Below, piece by piece: positions 1-4,773 of a stretch of 9,428 nt of DNA. Both the position numbers and the translations under genes were made by a program. The notes below the pieces were generated by a model. The model ran no database searches. It saw only the letters and a program-made list of their open reading frames with translations, and was not told the origin of the DNA. The stretch's first letter is position 1. Each line of letters opens with the position of its first letter. Source of the stretch: JALOAT01 sp050179875 (GTDB lineage: Bacteria > Pseudomonadota > Gammaproteobacteria > Thiohalomonadales > Thiohalomonadaceae); NCBI GenBank assembly GCA_050179875.1, contig JBFXES010000120.1, positions 1-9,428 of the forward strand, given 5' to 3'.

Positions 1-68
1 CGCCGGTCACCCCGTGAGGTCACGTGGTACAGCGCGCCTGCAAACTCGATTCTTAGTGGTCTCGCCAT
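1..68 (-). CDS. REP-associated tyrosine transposase (RAYT), N-terminal fragment at window edge
   Basis: Reading the minus strand from ATG at 68-66 gives 22 codons beginning MARPLRIEF and continuing with ALYHVTSRGDR. This is the highly recognisable opening of RAYT / IS200-like Y1 transposases (family Y1_Tnp, TnpA_REP). These single-strand DNA transposases act on REP hairpins through an HUH motif and one catalytic tyrosine. The HUH motif and the tyrosine lie beyond the edge, so intactness cannot be judged. No clear Shine-Dalgarno sequence precedes the ATG. The gene has the same orientation as the cassettes. A REPIN at 4550-4624 shows REP elements in the same replicon, but whether this RAYT is their partner is unknown. 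Confidence 0.8.
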   Translation of the reverse strand, partial: MARPLRIEFAGALYHVTSRGDR

Positions 69-75
69 ACGGGGC

Positions 76-104
76 AGAATACCCGAAGGGAATGGATGTT
101 ACAA
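76..104 (-). promoter_or_regulatory. Weak candidate promoter for the RAYT
   Basis: The minus strand shows TTGTAA (104-99) and TATTCT (81-76) separated by exactly 17 bases, each matching four of six consensus positions. Predicted initiation would fall almost on the ATG at 68, giving a leaderless or nearly leaderless mRNA, which weakens the call. Confidence 0.2.
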
Positions 105-120
105 TGCGAGACCTGACCCC
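95..120 (-). repeat. GGGGTCAGGTCT... border-like motif ahead of the RAYT
   Basis: On the minus strand this stretch starts GGGGTCAGGTCT and continues into CGCATTGTAACAT, 27 to 52 bases upstream of the RAYT start codon. From memory, closely similar sequences precede many RAYT/IS200-like genes in environmental proteobacteria, so it may mark the edge of the inserted element. Only one copy is in this window, so the repeat call rests on recall and not on a second copy here. Confidence 0.35.
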
Positions 121-228
121 GTTGTTCTTCTTGTCGAGCGGCGCGCTTGCTTAGGCGAGTTTCGAAGCGGCTCGCAGCTCGCAAAAGGCGAAACAATCGT
201 TCTCGGGTAGTCCTGTCCATCTGTTTTT

Positions 229-292
229 CGCTAACGGCTAAGCCAACCGGCGCGAGCGGTAGCGAGCGTCCGAGTTGGGCGCAGTGTTAGGC
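229..292 (-). other. attC site of cassette 2
   Basis: On the minus strand the site runs from R'' GCCTAAC (292-286) to the junction heptamer GTTAGCG (235-229), 64 bp in all. Inside, L'' CCAACTCGG pairs with L' CCGGTTGG except for one unpaired T, the extrahelical base expected of attC bottom-strand folding. R'' is exactly complementary to GTTAGGC, the heptamer formed by the terminal G of this cassette plus its own first six bases (TTAGGC, 701-696). The site starts 20 bases past the stop codon of the 118-residue gene. Confidence 0.88.
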
Positions 293-701
293 ATATACGT
301 TGGAAAAAACATTCATGGCTCCCACTTGAATACCGGCCTATTACCGCGAGCCATGACCGCACGCACAGCATTCATGTTTGGTTTCCAACCGGTCAATTCT
401 CTCGCCTCATCAACCATATCAATTCCAGCGCCAGGATCATTAAATTGACCATCTGATAGTCTATCTTCGATTGCGCCGACAAAGGCCGACAAAGCATCTT
501 GATTCTTGAAGTAACCTGCTAACGTAGACACGTCCTCATTCAAAAAGATGAGAAATCCACTGTAGTTTCCATTTTCCATTACGGCATCAATAGCTGCATC
601 ATTTGCAAGAGCAATGCATGTGCTAATGGAATCCGTTTCTTTCGCCTTCTTTCTGAACAATCCAAACATTCGATGCTCCCCAAATGATGAGTTATGCCTA
701 A
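235..701 (-). mobile_element. Gene cassette 2 (467 bp)
   Basis: This is a complete cassette bounded by two G/TT crossover points, 702/701 upstream and 235/234 downstream on the minus strand. It holds one gene (313-669) with a 32-base leader and its attC at the end. The matched heptamers (GCCTAAC and GTTAGGC) show that both ends came from the same circular cassette, so the unit is undamaged and should still be excisable. Confidence 0.88.
313..669 (-). CDS. Cassette 2 protein, 118 aa, unknown function
   Basis: I do not recognise this protein. It starts MFGLFRKKAKE with a short basic, amphipathic N-terminus. There is no signal peptide or membrane helix, so it is probably cytoplasmic. The middle (about residues 35-75) reads as alternating strands and helices (GFLIFLNEDVSTLAGYF), followed by an acidic stretch and a conserved-looking C-terminal part with GWKP and FKWEP. 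It has a single cysteine near residue 18. The start is well supported: ATG at 669-667 with GGGGAG six bases upstream. It fills almost the whole cassette and its frame is intact. Transcription would come from upstream in the array, as no promoter is evident in its 32-base leader. Its base composition is poorer in GC than the chromosomal genes. Confidence 0.82.
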   Translation of the reverse strand: MFGLFRKKAKETDSISTCIALANDAAIDAVMENGNYSGFLIFLNEDVSTLAGYFKNQDALSAFVGAIEDRLSDGQFNDPGAGIDMVDEARELTGWKPNMNAVRAVMARGNRPVFKWEP

Positions 702-766
702 CGCCCGGCTGAGCCGCCGAAGGGACGCGCAGCGTCCCTGAGGTCGGCTCCAGCCGGTTGTTAGCG
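696..766 (-). other. attC site of cassette 1
   Basis: On the minus strand it runs from R'' CGCTAAC (766-760) to the junction heptamer GTTAGGC (702-696), 71 bp. L'' CCGGCTGGAGCCG pairs with L' CGGCTCAGCCGG except for one extrahelical G. The centre folds into a second hairpin, GGGACGC against GCGTCCC. R'' is exactly complementary to GTTAGCG, the heptamer made from this cassette's last G and its first six bases at 1489-1484. The site begins two bases after the lipoprotein stop codon, as is usual in compact cassettes. Confidence 0.92.
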
Positions 767-1489
767 GTTTACTTACTATCTGCAACAGGGGCTTCAGTAT
801 CTAGCCAAGGTGTGCCAACCACCTTAGGCTGCCCTTCAAGGAATGCGACGTCCGCCCCGGTAGCTGTTCTAATGCTGCGCACGATGTCGAGAAACGTCTT
901 TTCCGTCCACTCTTCGGGTGTTCCAACCATAGCCCCCGCCATCGAGCGACTGATCTGCATGAGCCCACCCTCTTTTTTCGAAAACGTCCCATACACGTCA
1001 AGGTGGTAACCCTGCTTGTATTGAAAGAGGCATGCCGTGATGTTCAGGTTGTCGCTACCAGCGATGTCACGCTTTGCGCTTGCTGTCCACACTGCCCCAT
1101 CGCAGGTTGCGATTTTCAAACCGACGCCACCTCCCATGGCGGCGAAAGCGGCCATCTTTGAACCTTCGAAAGGATTCACCAGCTTGAAGCGGCCTGGTTC
1201 GTCAGGTGGAGTGGAAAATGTCGGGATCGGCATAGCCTCTTTCGCATCGTTAACGTTGCGACCGAGTCCATTAGATGCTGCTTCCGCAACAGATTGTCGA
1301 TCAGCATTTGTCTTGATGTCGAAGATTCGGTAGTACTCGACGGTCTTTGTCTTTTCCACTAATGCATTGTTCAAGGTACCGCATCCGGTGGCGAAAACCG
1401 CAAGCGACAGAACCCCAAGCAACTTATACATACTTCTTTCTCCCTTCATTTGTTGGTACAACCTATTGAAACACGCAATAAAACGCTAA
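702..1489 (-). mobile_element. Gene cassette 1 (788 bp), first in the array
   Basis: This cassette sits at attI. It begins with TTAGCG at 1489-1484 and ends with the G at 702. It carries one gene, a lipoprotein (769-1431), after a 58-base leader. Its R'' (CGCTAAC) matches its own first bases, so it is a complete unit inserted at attI. As the cassette nearest attI it is the most recently acquired or re-inserted one if insertion occurs mainly at attI, which is the standard integron model. Confidence 0.9.
769..1431 (-). CDS. Cassette 1 lipoprotein, 220 aa, unknown function
   Basis: The N-terminus MYKLLGVLSLAVFATGC is a lipoprotein signal peptide with lipobox ATGC, so Cys17 would be lipidated. 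Residue +2 is Gly rather than Asp, which predicts the outer membrane. The mature part has no further membrane helix. It includes a glycine-rich stretch (AAMGGGVGLKI) and cysteines in IATCD and ITACLF that could form a disulfide. I do not recognise the family. I chose ATG at 1431-1429 because AAGGGAG stands eight bases upstream and the signal peptide is then standard. An in-frame TTG at 1461 and ATG at 1449 would add charged residues in front of it. The gene ends two bases before attC. Exported or surface proteins of unknown role are common cargo in chromosomal integrons. Confidence 0.85.
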   Translation of the reverse strand: MYKLLGVLSLAVFATGCGTLNNALVEKTKTVEYYRIFDIKTNADRQSVAEAASNGLGRNVNDAKEAMPIPTFSTPPDEPGRFKLVNPFEGSKMAAFAAMGGGVGLKIATCDGAVWTASAKRDIAGSDNLNITACLFQYKQGYHLDVYGTFSKKEGGLMQISRSMAGAMVGTPEEWTEKTFLDIVRSIRTATGADVAFLEGQPKVVGTPWLDTEAPVADSK

Positions 1490-1530
1490 CAGTTGATTAG
1501 GCCGACGCGGCCTTTCTCTTGTTAGTAAGG
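1484..1530 (-). other. attI recombination site (candidate)
   Basis: The crossover heptamer GTTAGCG (1490-1484, minus strand) joins attI to cassette 1. Opposite it, GCCTAATC (1502-1495) is an inverted partial match sharing the CTAA core. The pair is arranged like the L and R integrase-binding boxes of other attI sites, which lack the full attC fold. GTTAGTA at 1521-1527 (plus strand) could be an accessory integrase-binding repeat, though this is weak. The crossover position is well supported by the cassette boundary. The outer limit of attI is not visible from sequence. Confidence 0.65.
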
Positions 1531-1633
1531 ACGCAGCCTAGTACGGCGGGGGAGGGGTAGGATCTGGCCGTCTCCCTTGGCGCTGACGTAGGATTGTCCC
1601 TCGGTTTCAAGGACGATACCTCAGGAGGGGCGC
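1491..1633. promoter_or_regulatory. attI-intI leader region; promoters not resolved
   Basis: These 143 bases should hold attI, the integrase promoter and perhaps the cassette promoter Pc. I see no convincing -35/-10 pair on either strand and no LexA-like CTGT-N8-ACAG box. TTGAAA on the minus strand (about 1611-1606) is a possible -35 for Pc, but no -10 lies 16-18 bases away. Pc could also lie inside intI, as in class 1 integrons. Confidence 0.3.
1623..1628 (+). promoter_or_regulatory. Strong ribosome-binding site fixing the long intI start
   Basis: A perfect AGGAGG lies five bases before the ATG at 1634. It decides for the 462-residue integrase over shorter forms. The internal ATGs at 2099 and 2114, which would give a protein nearer normal length, have no Shine-Dalgarno sequence. 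Confidence 0.8.
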
Positions 1634-3022
1634 ATGGCGGAAGGGATGCTGGCCGAGCGGGAGCGTCGATTTTGGGATCGCTTCATACAACGCCTTCATA
1701 AACAAGGAATTAGGCCGCCGTTCGACCGCTGGTATGTGGTGCGGGCGGAGCAGTTCATCAGGGCTTTTCCGGGCCGTCGACTGGCCGAAATCACGGCCGG
1801 AGAGGTAACCGACTATCTGACCGCGATTGGTCACGATACGAAGCTGAAGCCCTGGCAGTTCGAGCAGGTGGTCGGTGCTATACAGACGCTGTATAGCATG
1901 GTGAGTGCTGCGTGGGTCGCCGGTTTCGATTGGCAGTTCTGGAAGGATTCGGCGCGCACCCTTGAGTCGCAACATGCGACCACCGCGCGCGAAGCGCTGC
2001 CGGTATCGCCTGAGGAGTTCGCTTCTAGAATCGGTGAGACGCGCTTCGCTTCACTGATTCGATCACACCTGGACCTCTTCTCGCGTGCGGCCTCGGTGAT
2101 GCGGGTCCGGGGAATGTCTATCCGTACCGAACAGAGCTACCTCGCCTGGCTCTGCCGGTTTATTCAGTTCCATCGGAACCGGGCGCCCGCCGACTGCGGC
2201 GCGGCCGAAGTGTCGGCATTCCTCCAGTACCTGGCCGTGCAGCGGAACGTAGCGGCGAGTACACAGAATCAGGCGCTCAATGCACTGGTGTTCATCTACG
2301 ACAAGGTGCTGGAACAGCCCCTGGGGAGCCTGGGTCCCTATGATCGCGCCCACCGCCCCAAGCGCCTGCCGGTGGTGCTCTCAGCGGACGAGGTCAGGCG
2401 TCTTCTCGAGCAACTGACGGGCACGCACTGGCTGATCGCGTCGCTGCTGTACGGGACAGGGATGCGGTTGATGGAGTGCCTGCGGTTGCGGGTGCAGGAC
2501 ATCGATTTCGATCGTTCACAGATCGTGGTGCGGCGCGGCAAAGGTGACAAGGATCGTGTGGTGCCGCTGCCCGCGAAGCTGGTTGCTCACCTGAGGGATC
2601 ATCTGTCGCAACGGCGAGAACTTCATCAAAGCGATCTTGCGGCCGGGTTCGGCGAGGTGGTGTTACCCGATGCGCTGGCGGCCAAGTATCCCAACGCGGC
2701 GCGCGAGTGGCGCTGGCAGTTTGTCTTCCCTGCCGGACGGGTCGCGCTCGATCCCCGCAGCGGCCGGGTGCGCCGTCACCATCTGCACGAAACTGCCGTA
2801 CAGCGCGCAGTGACCGATGCGGCGCGCAAGGCCAGGGTCCCGAAGAAAGCTACATGCCATACGCTCCGCCACAGCTTTGCGACGCATCTGCTGGAGCGAG
2901 GGCAGGACATCCGCACGGTTCAGGAGTTGCTCGGACATGCGGATGTCTCGACCACCATGATTTACACGCACGTGCTCAATCGCGGCGGCTTGGCGGTGAC
3001 GAGTCCGCTGGATGGACTTTGA
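1634..3022 (+). CDS. intI: Integron integrase with extended N-terminus, 462 aa
   Basis: This is a tyrosine recombinase that inserts and excises cassettes at attI and attC. All catalytic residues are present: Arg278 (GTGMR), Lys303 (GKGDKDR), His409 and Arg412 (HTLRH), His435 (LLGH) and nucleophile Tyr444 (MIYTHV). The IntI-specific patch that separates integron integrases from XerC/D is present at about 336-372 (KYPNA, EWRWQ, DPRSGRVRRHH). The usual SAM-like core-binding domain spans about 143-240 (SIRTEQSYLAWLCRFI). Class 1 integrase is about 337 residues; this protein has about 140 more in front. That segment (YVVRAEQFIRAF, AEITAGEVTDYL, VVGAIQTLYSMV) echoes the pattern of the second domain (YLAWLCRFIQFH, GAAEVSAFLQYL, ALNALVFIYDKV), suggesting a duplicated SAM-like domain. 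The frame is intact, so the enzyme is probably functional. It converges with ubiD, 48 bases apart. Confidence 0.96.
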   Translation: MAEGMLAERERRFWDRFIQRLHKQGIRPPFDRWYVVRAEQFIRAFPGRRLAEITAGEVTDYLTAIGHDTKLKPWQFEQVVGAIQTLYSMVSAAWVAGFDWQFWKDSARTLESQHATTAREALPVSPEEFASRIGETRFASLIRSHLDLFSRAASVMRVRGMSIRTEQSYLAWLCRFIQFHRNRAPADCGAAEVSAFLQYLAVQRNVAASTQNQALNALVFIYDKVLEQPLGSLGPYDRAHRPKRLPVVLSADEVRRLLEQLTGTHWLIASLLYGTGMRLMECLRLRVQDIDFDRSQIVVRRGKGDKDRVVPLPAKLVAHLRDHLSQRRELHQSDLAAGFGEVVLPDALAAKYPNAAREWRWQFVFPAGRVALDPRSGRVRRHHLHETAVQRAVTDAARKARVPKKATCHTLRHSFATHLLERGQDIRTVQELLGHADVSTTMIYTHVLNRGGLAVTSPLDGL

Positions 3023-3070
3023 GTCAATAGGCGGGTACGGCCCGCACTATGGTTACCGTTTCCCAAGATG

Positions 3071-4543
3071 TCAGAGACCAAGCTGATCCCATAACTCATC
3101 GACGCGGCGTTTCACCGCTTCATCCATGCAAATCGCCGTGCCCCATTCGCGCTGGGTTTCGCCGGGCCATTTGTTGGTGGCGTCCAGGCCCATCTTGGAA
3201 CCGAGGCCAGAAACCGGCGAGGCGAAGTCGAGGTAGTCGATGGGGGTGTTTTCGATCAGCACGGTGTCGCGCGCAGGGTCCATGCGCGTGGTGATAGCCC
3301 AGATGACGTCCTGCCAGTCGCGCACGTTCACGTCGTCGTCGGTCACGATGACGAACTTGGTGTACATGAACTGGCGCAGGAAGGACCACACGCCCAGCAT
3401 CACGCGCTTGGCGTGGCCCGGGTATTGTTTCTTGATGCTCACCACTGCCATGCGGTAAGAGCAGCCTTCGGGCGGCAGGTAGAAGTCGACGATTTCCGGA
3501 AACTGCTTCTGCAGGATGGGCACGAACACTTCGTTGAGCGCGACGCCCAGCACGGCGGGTTCGTCGGGCGGGCGGCCGGTGTAGGTGCTTTGGTAGATGG
3601 GCTGCTTGCGGTGAGTGATGCGCTCGATGGTGAACACCGGGAAGCGATCCACTTCGTTGTAGTAGCCGGTGTGGTCGCCGAACGGCCCTTCGTCGGCGAA
3701 CTCGTCGGGGTAGATGTGGCCTTCGAACACGAATTCGGCGCTCGCTGGCACCTGCAGGTCGTTGCCGATGCACTTCGTCACTTCGGTCTTGCTGCCGCGC
3801 AAAAGGCCCGCGAAGGCATATTCGCTCAGAGTGTCGGGCACGGGTGTGACGGCGCCGAGAATAGTGGCGGGATCAGCGCCGATGGCGACGGCCACGGGGA
3901 AGGGCTTGCCCGGGTGTTGTTGCTGGAATTCTCGGAAGTCGAGCGCACCGCCGCGGTGCGATAGCCAGCGCATGATGACCTTGTTCCTGCCGATCACCTG
4001 CTGGCGGTAAATCCCCAGGTTCTGGCGTTCCTTGTGCGGGCCGCGCGTGACGGTGAGGCCCCAGGTGATGAGCGGGCCGGCATCGCCGGGCCAGCAGGTC
4101 TGGATGGGGAGCTTCGACAGGTCCACCTCGTCGCCTTCCAGGATCACTTCCTGGCAGGGCGGGGCGTTCACGGTCTTGGGCGCCATATTCAGCACCTGCT
4201 TGAACACAGGCAGTTTTTCCCAGGCGTCCTTCATGCCCTTGGGCGGCTCCGGCTCTTTCAGGAAGGCGAGGGTCTTGCCCACCTCGCGCAGCGCGTCCAC
4301 CGAGTCTTCGCCCATGCCCAGGGCCACGCGCTGCGGCGTGCCGAACAGGTTGGTGAGCACGGGTACATCAAAGCCCTTGGGATTTTCGAACAGCAAGGCG
4401 GGGCCACCGGCGCGCAGCACCCGGTCGGAGATTTCGGTCATCTCCAGGTGCGGGTCCACTTCGGCGCGGATGCGCTTGAGTTCGCCCATGGCTTCGAGCT
4501 TGTCGAGGAAGTCGCGGAGGTCTTTGTACTTCAAGGTCGCCAT
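3071..4543 (-). CDS. ubiD: 4-hydroxy-3-polyprenylbenzoate decarboxylase UbiD, 490 aa
   Basis: UbiD removes the carboxyl group of 4-hydroxy-3-polyprenylbenzoate in ubiquinone synthesis, using prenylated FMN made by UbiX, Mn2+ and K+. The sequence is colinear with E. coli UbiD (497 aa). Known site residues fall at the same numbers: metal ligands Asn175 and Glu241, prFMN contacts 178-180 (IYR), 192-194 (RWL) and 197-198 (RG), and proton donor Asp290 in GPFGDHTGYY. The C-terminal half (TYTGRPPDEPAVLG, MGLDATNKWPGETQREWG) is near-identical to enteric UbiD as I recall it. The start MATLKYKDLRDFL matches the family N-terminus, although the only Shine-Dalgarno candidate is a weak GGGAA directly before the ATG. 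A REP arm lies six bases upstream, so the leader is unusual. There is no ubiX in the window. Confidence 0.97.
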   Translation of the reverse strand: MATLKYKDLRDFLDKLEAMGELKRIRAEVDPHLEMTEISDRVLRAGGPALLFENPKGFDVPVLTNLFGTPQRVALGMGEDSVDALREVGKTLAFLKEPEPPKGMKDAWEKLPVFKQVLNMAPKTVNAPPCQEVILEGDEVDLSKLPIQTCWPGDAGPLITWGLTVTRGPHKERQNLGIYRQQVIGRNKVIMRWLSHRGGALDFREFQQQHPGKPFPVAVAIGADPATILGAVTPVPDTLSEYAFAGLLRGSKTEVTKCIGNDLQVPASAEFVFEGHIYPDEFADEGPFGDHTGYYNEVDRFPVFTIERITHRKQPIYQSTYTGRPPDEPAVLGVALNEVFVPILQKQFPEIVDFYLPPEGCSYRMAVVSIKKQYPGHAKRVMLGVWSFLRQFMYTKFVIVTDDDVNVRDWQDVIWAITTRMDPARDTVLIENTPIDYLDFASPVSGLGSKMGLDATNKWPGETQREWGTAICMDEAVKRRVDELWDQLGL

Positions 4544-4549
4544 TTCCCG

Positions 4550-4624
4550 GTAGGAGCGGCCTCAGGCCGCGATTTTCCTTGCGCCAGGTTGAAACCCGTT
4601 TTCGCGGCCTGAGGCCGCTCCTGC
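4550..4624. repeat. REPIN: inverted pair of REP sequences in the ubiD leader
   Basis: The left arm (4550-4572) begins with GTAG followed by the palindrome GGAGCGGCCTCAGGCCGC. The right arm (4602-4624) is the same sequence inverted with one change, GCAG for GTAG. The two 23-bp arms are separated by 29 bp. A GTAG-type head before an imperfect palindrome, paired in inverted orientation, defines REP elements and REPINs, which are mobilised by RAYT transposases. Each arm can fold alone, and the whole can form one long hairpin. It lies between ubiD and the MFS gene and would be transcribed in the ubiD leader if the ubiD promoter is upstream of it. A RAYT start lies at the left end of this window, but a link is unproven. 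Confidence 0.85.
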
Positions 4625-4739
4625 AGGCGGATGCCCGGATCGTTTTTCCGGCCGCACAGCGACCGATGCCAGTTGGCGTCGGCGATCAGGGCGGGAGCGC
4701 GTTCGCGCAAGGATACCAGAGGGTTGCCCAAGGGCGCGG

Positions 4740-4748
4740 TGGTAAGAT
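4740..4748 (+). promoter_or_regulatory. Candidate extended -10 promoter for the MFS gene
   Basis: TGG followed by TAAGAT matches the extended -10 pattern (TGn-TATAAT with one mismatch in the hexamer) and ends 25 bases before the ATG at 4774, giving a short leader. A TTGCCC at 4724-4729 is only 13 bases away, too close to be a normal -35. The rest of 4625-4773 shows no other site I can name. Confidence 0.3.
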
Positions 4749-4773
4749 TCGCCAGCCATTTCTCGGGGGATCC

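Larger units (their letters stand above)
53..220 (-). pseudogene. Possible 5' remnant of the original cassette 3 gene
   Basis: An ATG at 220-218 lies 15 bases into cassette 3, a typical position for a cassette gene start, and opens a 55-codon ORF ending with TAA at 55-53. The first 33 or so residues (MDRTTRERLFRLLRAA..., then KRAARQEEQ) are charged and helix-prone. Beyond them the frame passes through the GGGGTCAGGTCT motif and overlaps the RAYT start in another frame, where the translation no longer looks protein-like. This fits a cassette gene truncated by a RAYT-bearing insertion near position 120. It has no obvious ribosome-binding site and could also be a chance ORF. Confidence 0.3.
1..234 (-). 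mobile_element. Gene cassette 3 (partial, runs off left edge)
   Basis: On the minus strand this begins with TTAGCG directly after the G that ends attC of cassette 2, which is the expected crossover point. Its own attC lies outside the window. From the heptamer rule its R'' box should read CGCTAAC. It contains a short ORF starting 15 bases into the cassette and then, after a border-like motif near 95-120, the start of a RAYT transposase gene at 68. The 166 bases between cassette start and the RAYT start codon are long for a cassette leader. That fits an insertion into an older cassette gene better than a RAYT being the native cargo. Confidence 0.7.
1..3022. mobile_element. Chromosomal integron: intI, attI and the first cassettes
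   Basis: The layout is the canonical integron one. An integrase gene on the plus strand reads away from an attI-like site at about 1484-1530, and promoter-poor cassettes follow in tandem on the minus strand, each ending in an attC site. Two cassettes are complete and a third runs off the left edge, so the array length is unknown. It sits beside housekeeping genes (ubiD). No resistance gene, transposon end or sul/qac segment is visible. This suggests a sedentary chromosomal integron rather than a class 1 mobile one, which is inference. Base composition drops from GC-rich in the right two thirds to clearly more AT-rich in the cassettes. Confidence 0.9.

Noticed and set aside
579..785. 68-residue minus-strand ORF spanning attC of cassette 1
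   Set aside because: It reads through the attC hairpin and overlaps both cassette genes in another frame; it is a chance ORF.
313..1431. Toxin-antitoxin pair in the two cassettes
   Set aside because: Each cassette has one gene, the genes are in separate units, and one encodes a lipoprotein. Neither shows a known toxin or antitoxin motif.
1432..1461. TTG start at 1461 for the cassette lipoprotein
   Set aside because: The added residues MYQQMKGERS would precede a standard lipoprotein signal peptide. The ATG at 1431 has AAGGGAG at good spacing.
1538..1560. G-rich stretch as a G-quadruplex or regulatory element
   Set aside because: Only two long G runs are present, so no four-run quadruplex can be supported.
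1491..1633. LexA-controlled integrase promoter
   Set aside because: I looked for CTGT-N8-ACAG and near variants and saw none, so SOS control is not claimed.
3031..3045. GCGGG-TACGG-CCCGC hairpin as a terminator between intI and ubiD
   Set aside because: The stem is only five base pairs and no T run follows on either strand.
3120..3964. Long ORFs antisense or out of frame within ubiD (for example 3120-3773 minus, 3413-3964 plus)
   Set aside because: They are arginine- or histidine-rich shadow translations of a GC-rich gene, with no family resemblance and no ribosome-binding sites.
4579..4773. Extended N-terminus for the MFS transporter (frame open from 4579)
   Set aside because: It would translate half of the REPIN and give a charged, arginine-rich leader. 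The ATG at 4774 has a GGGGGA upstream and puts the first helix in the normal place.
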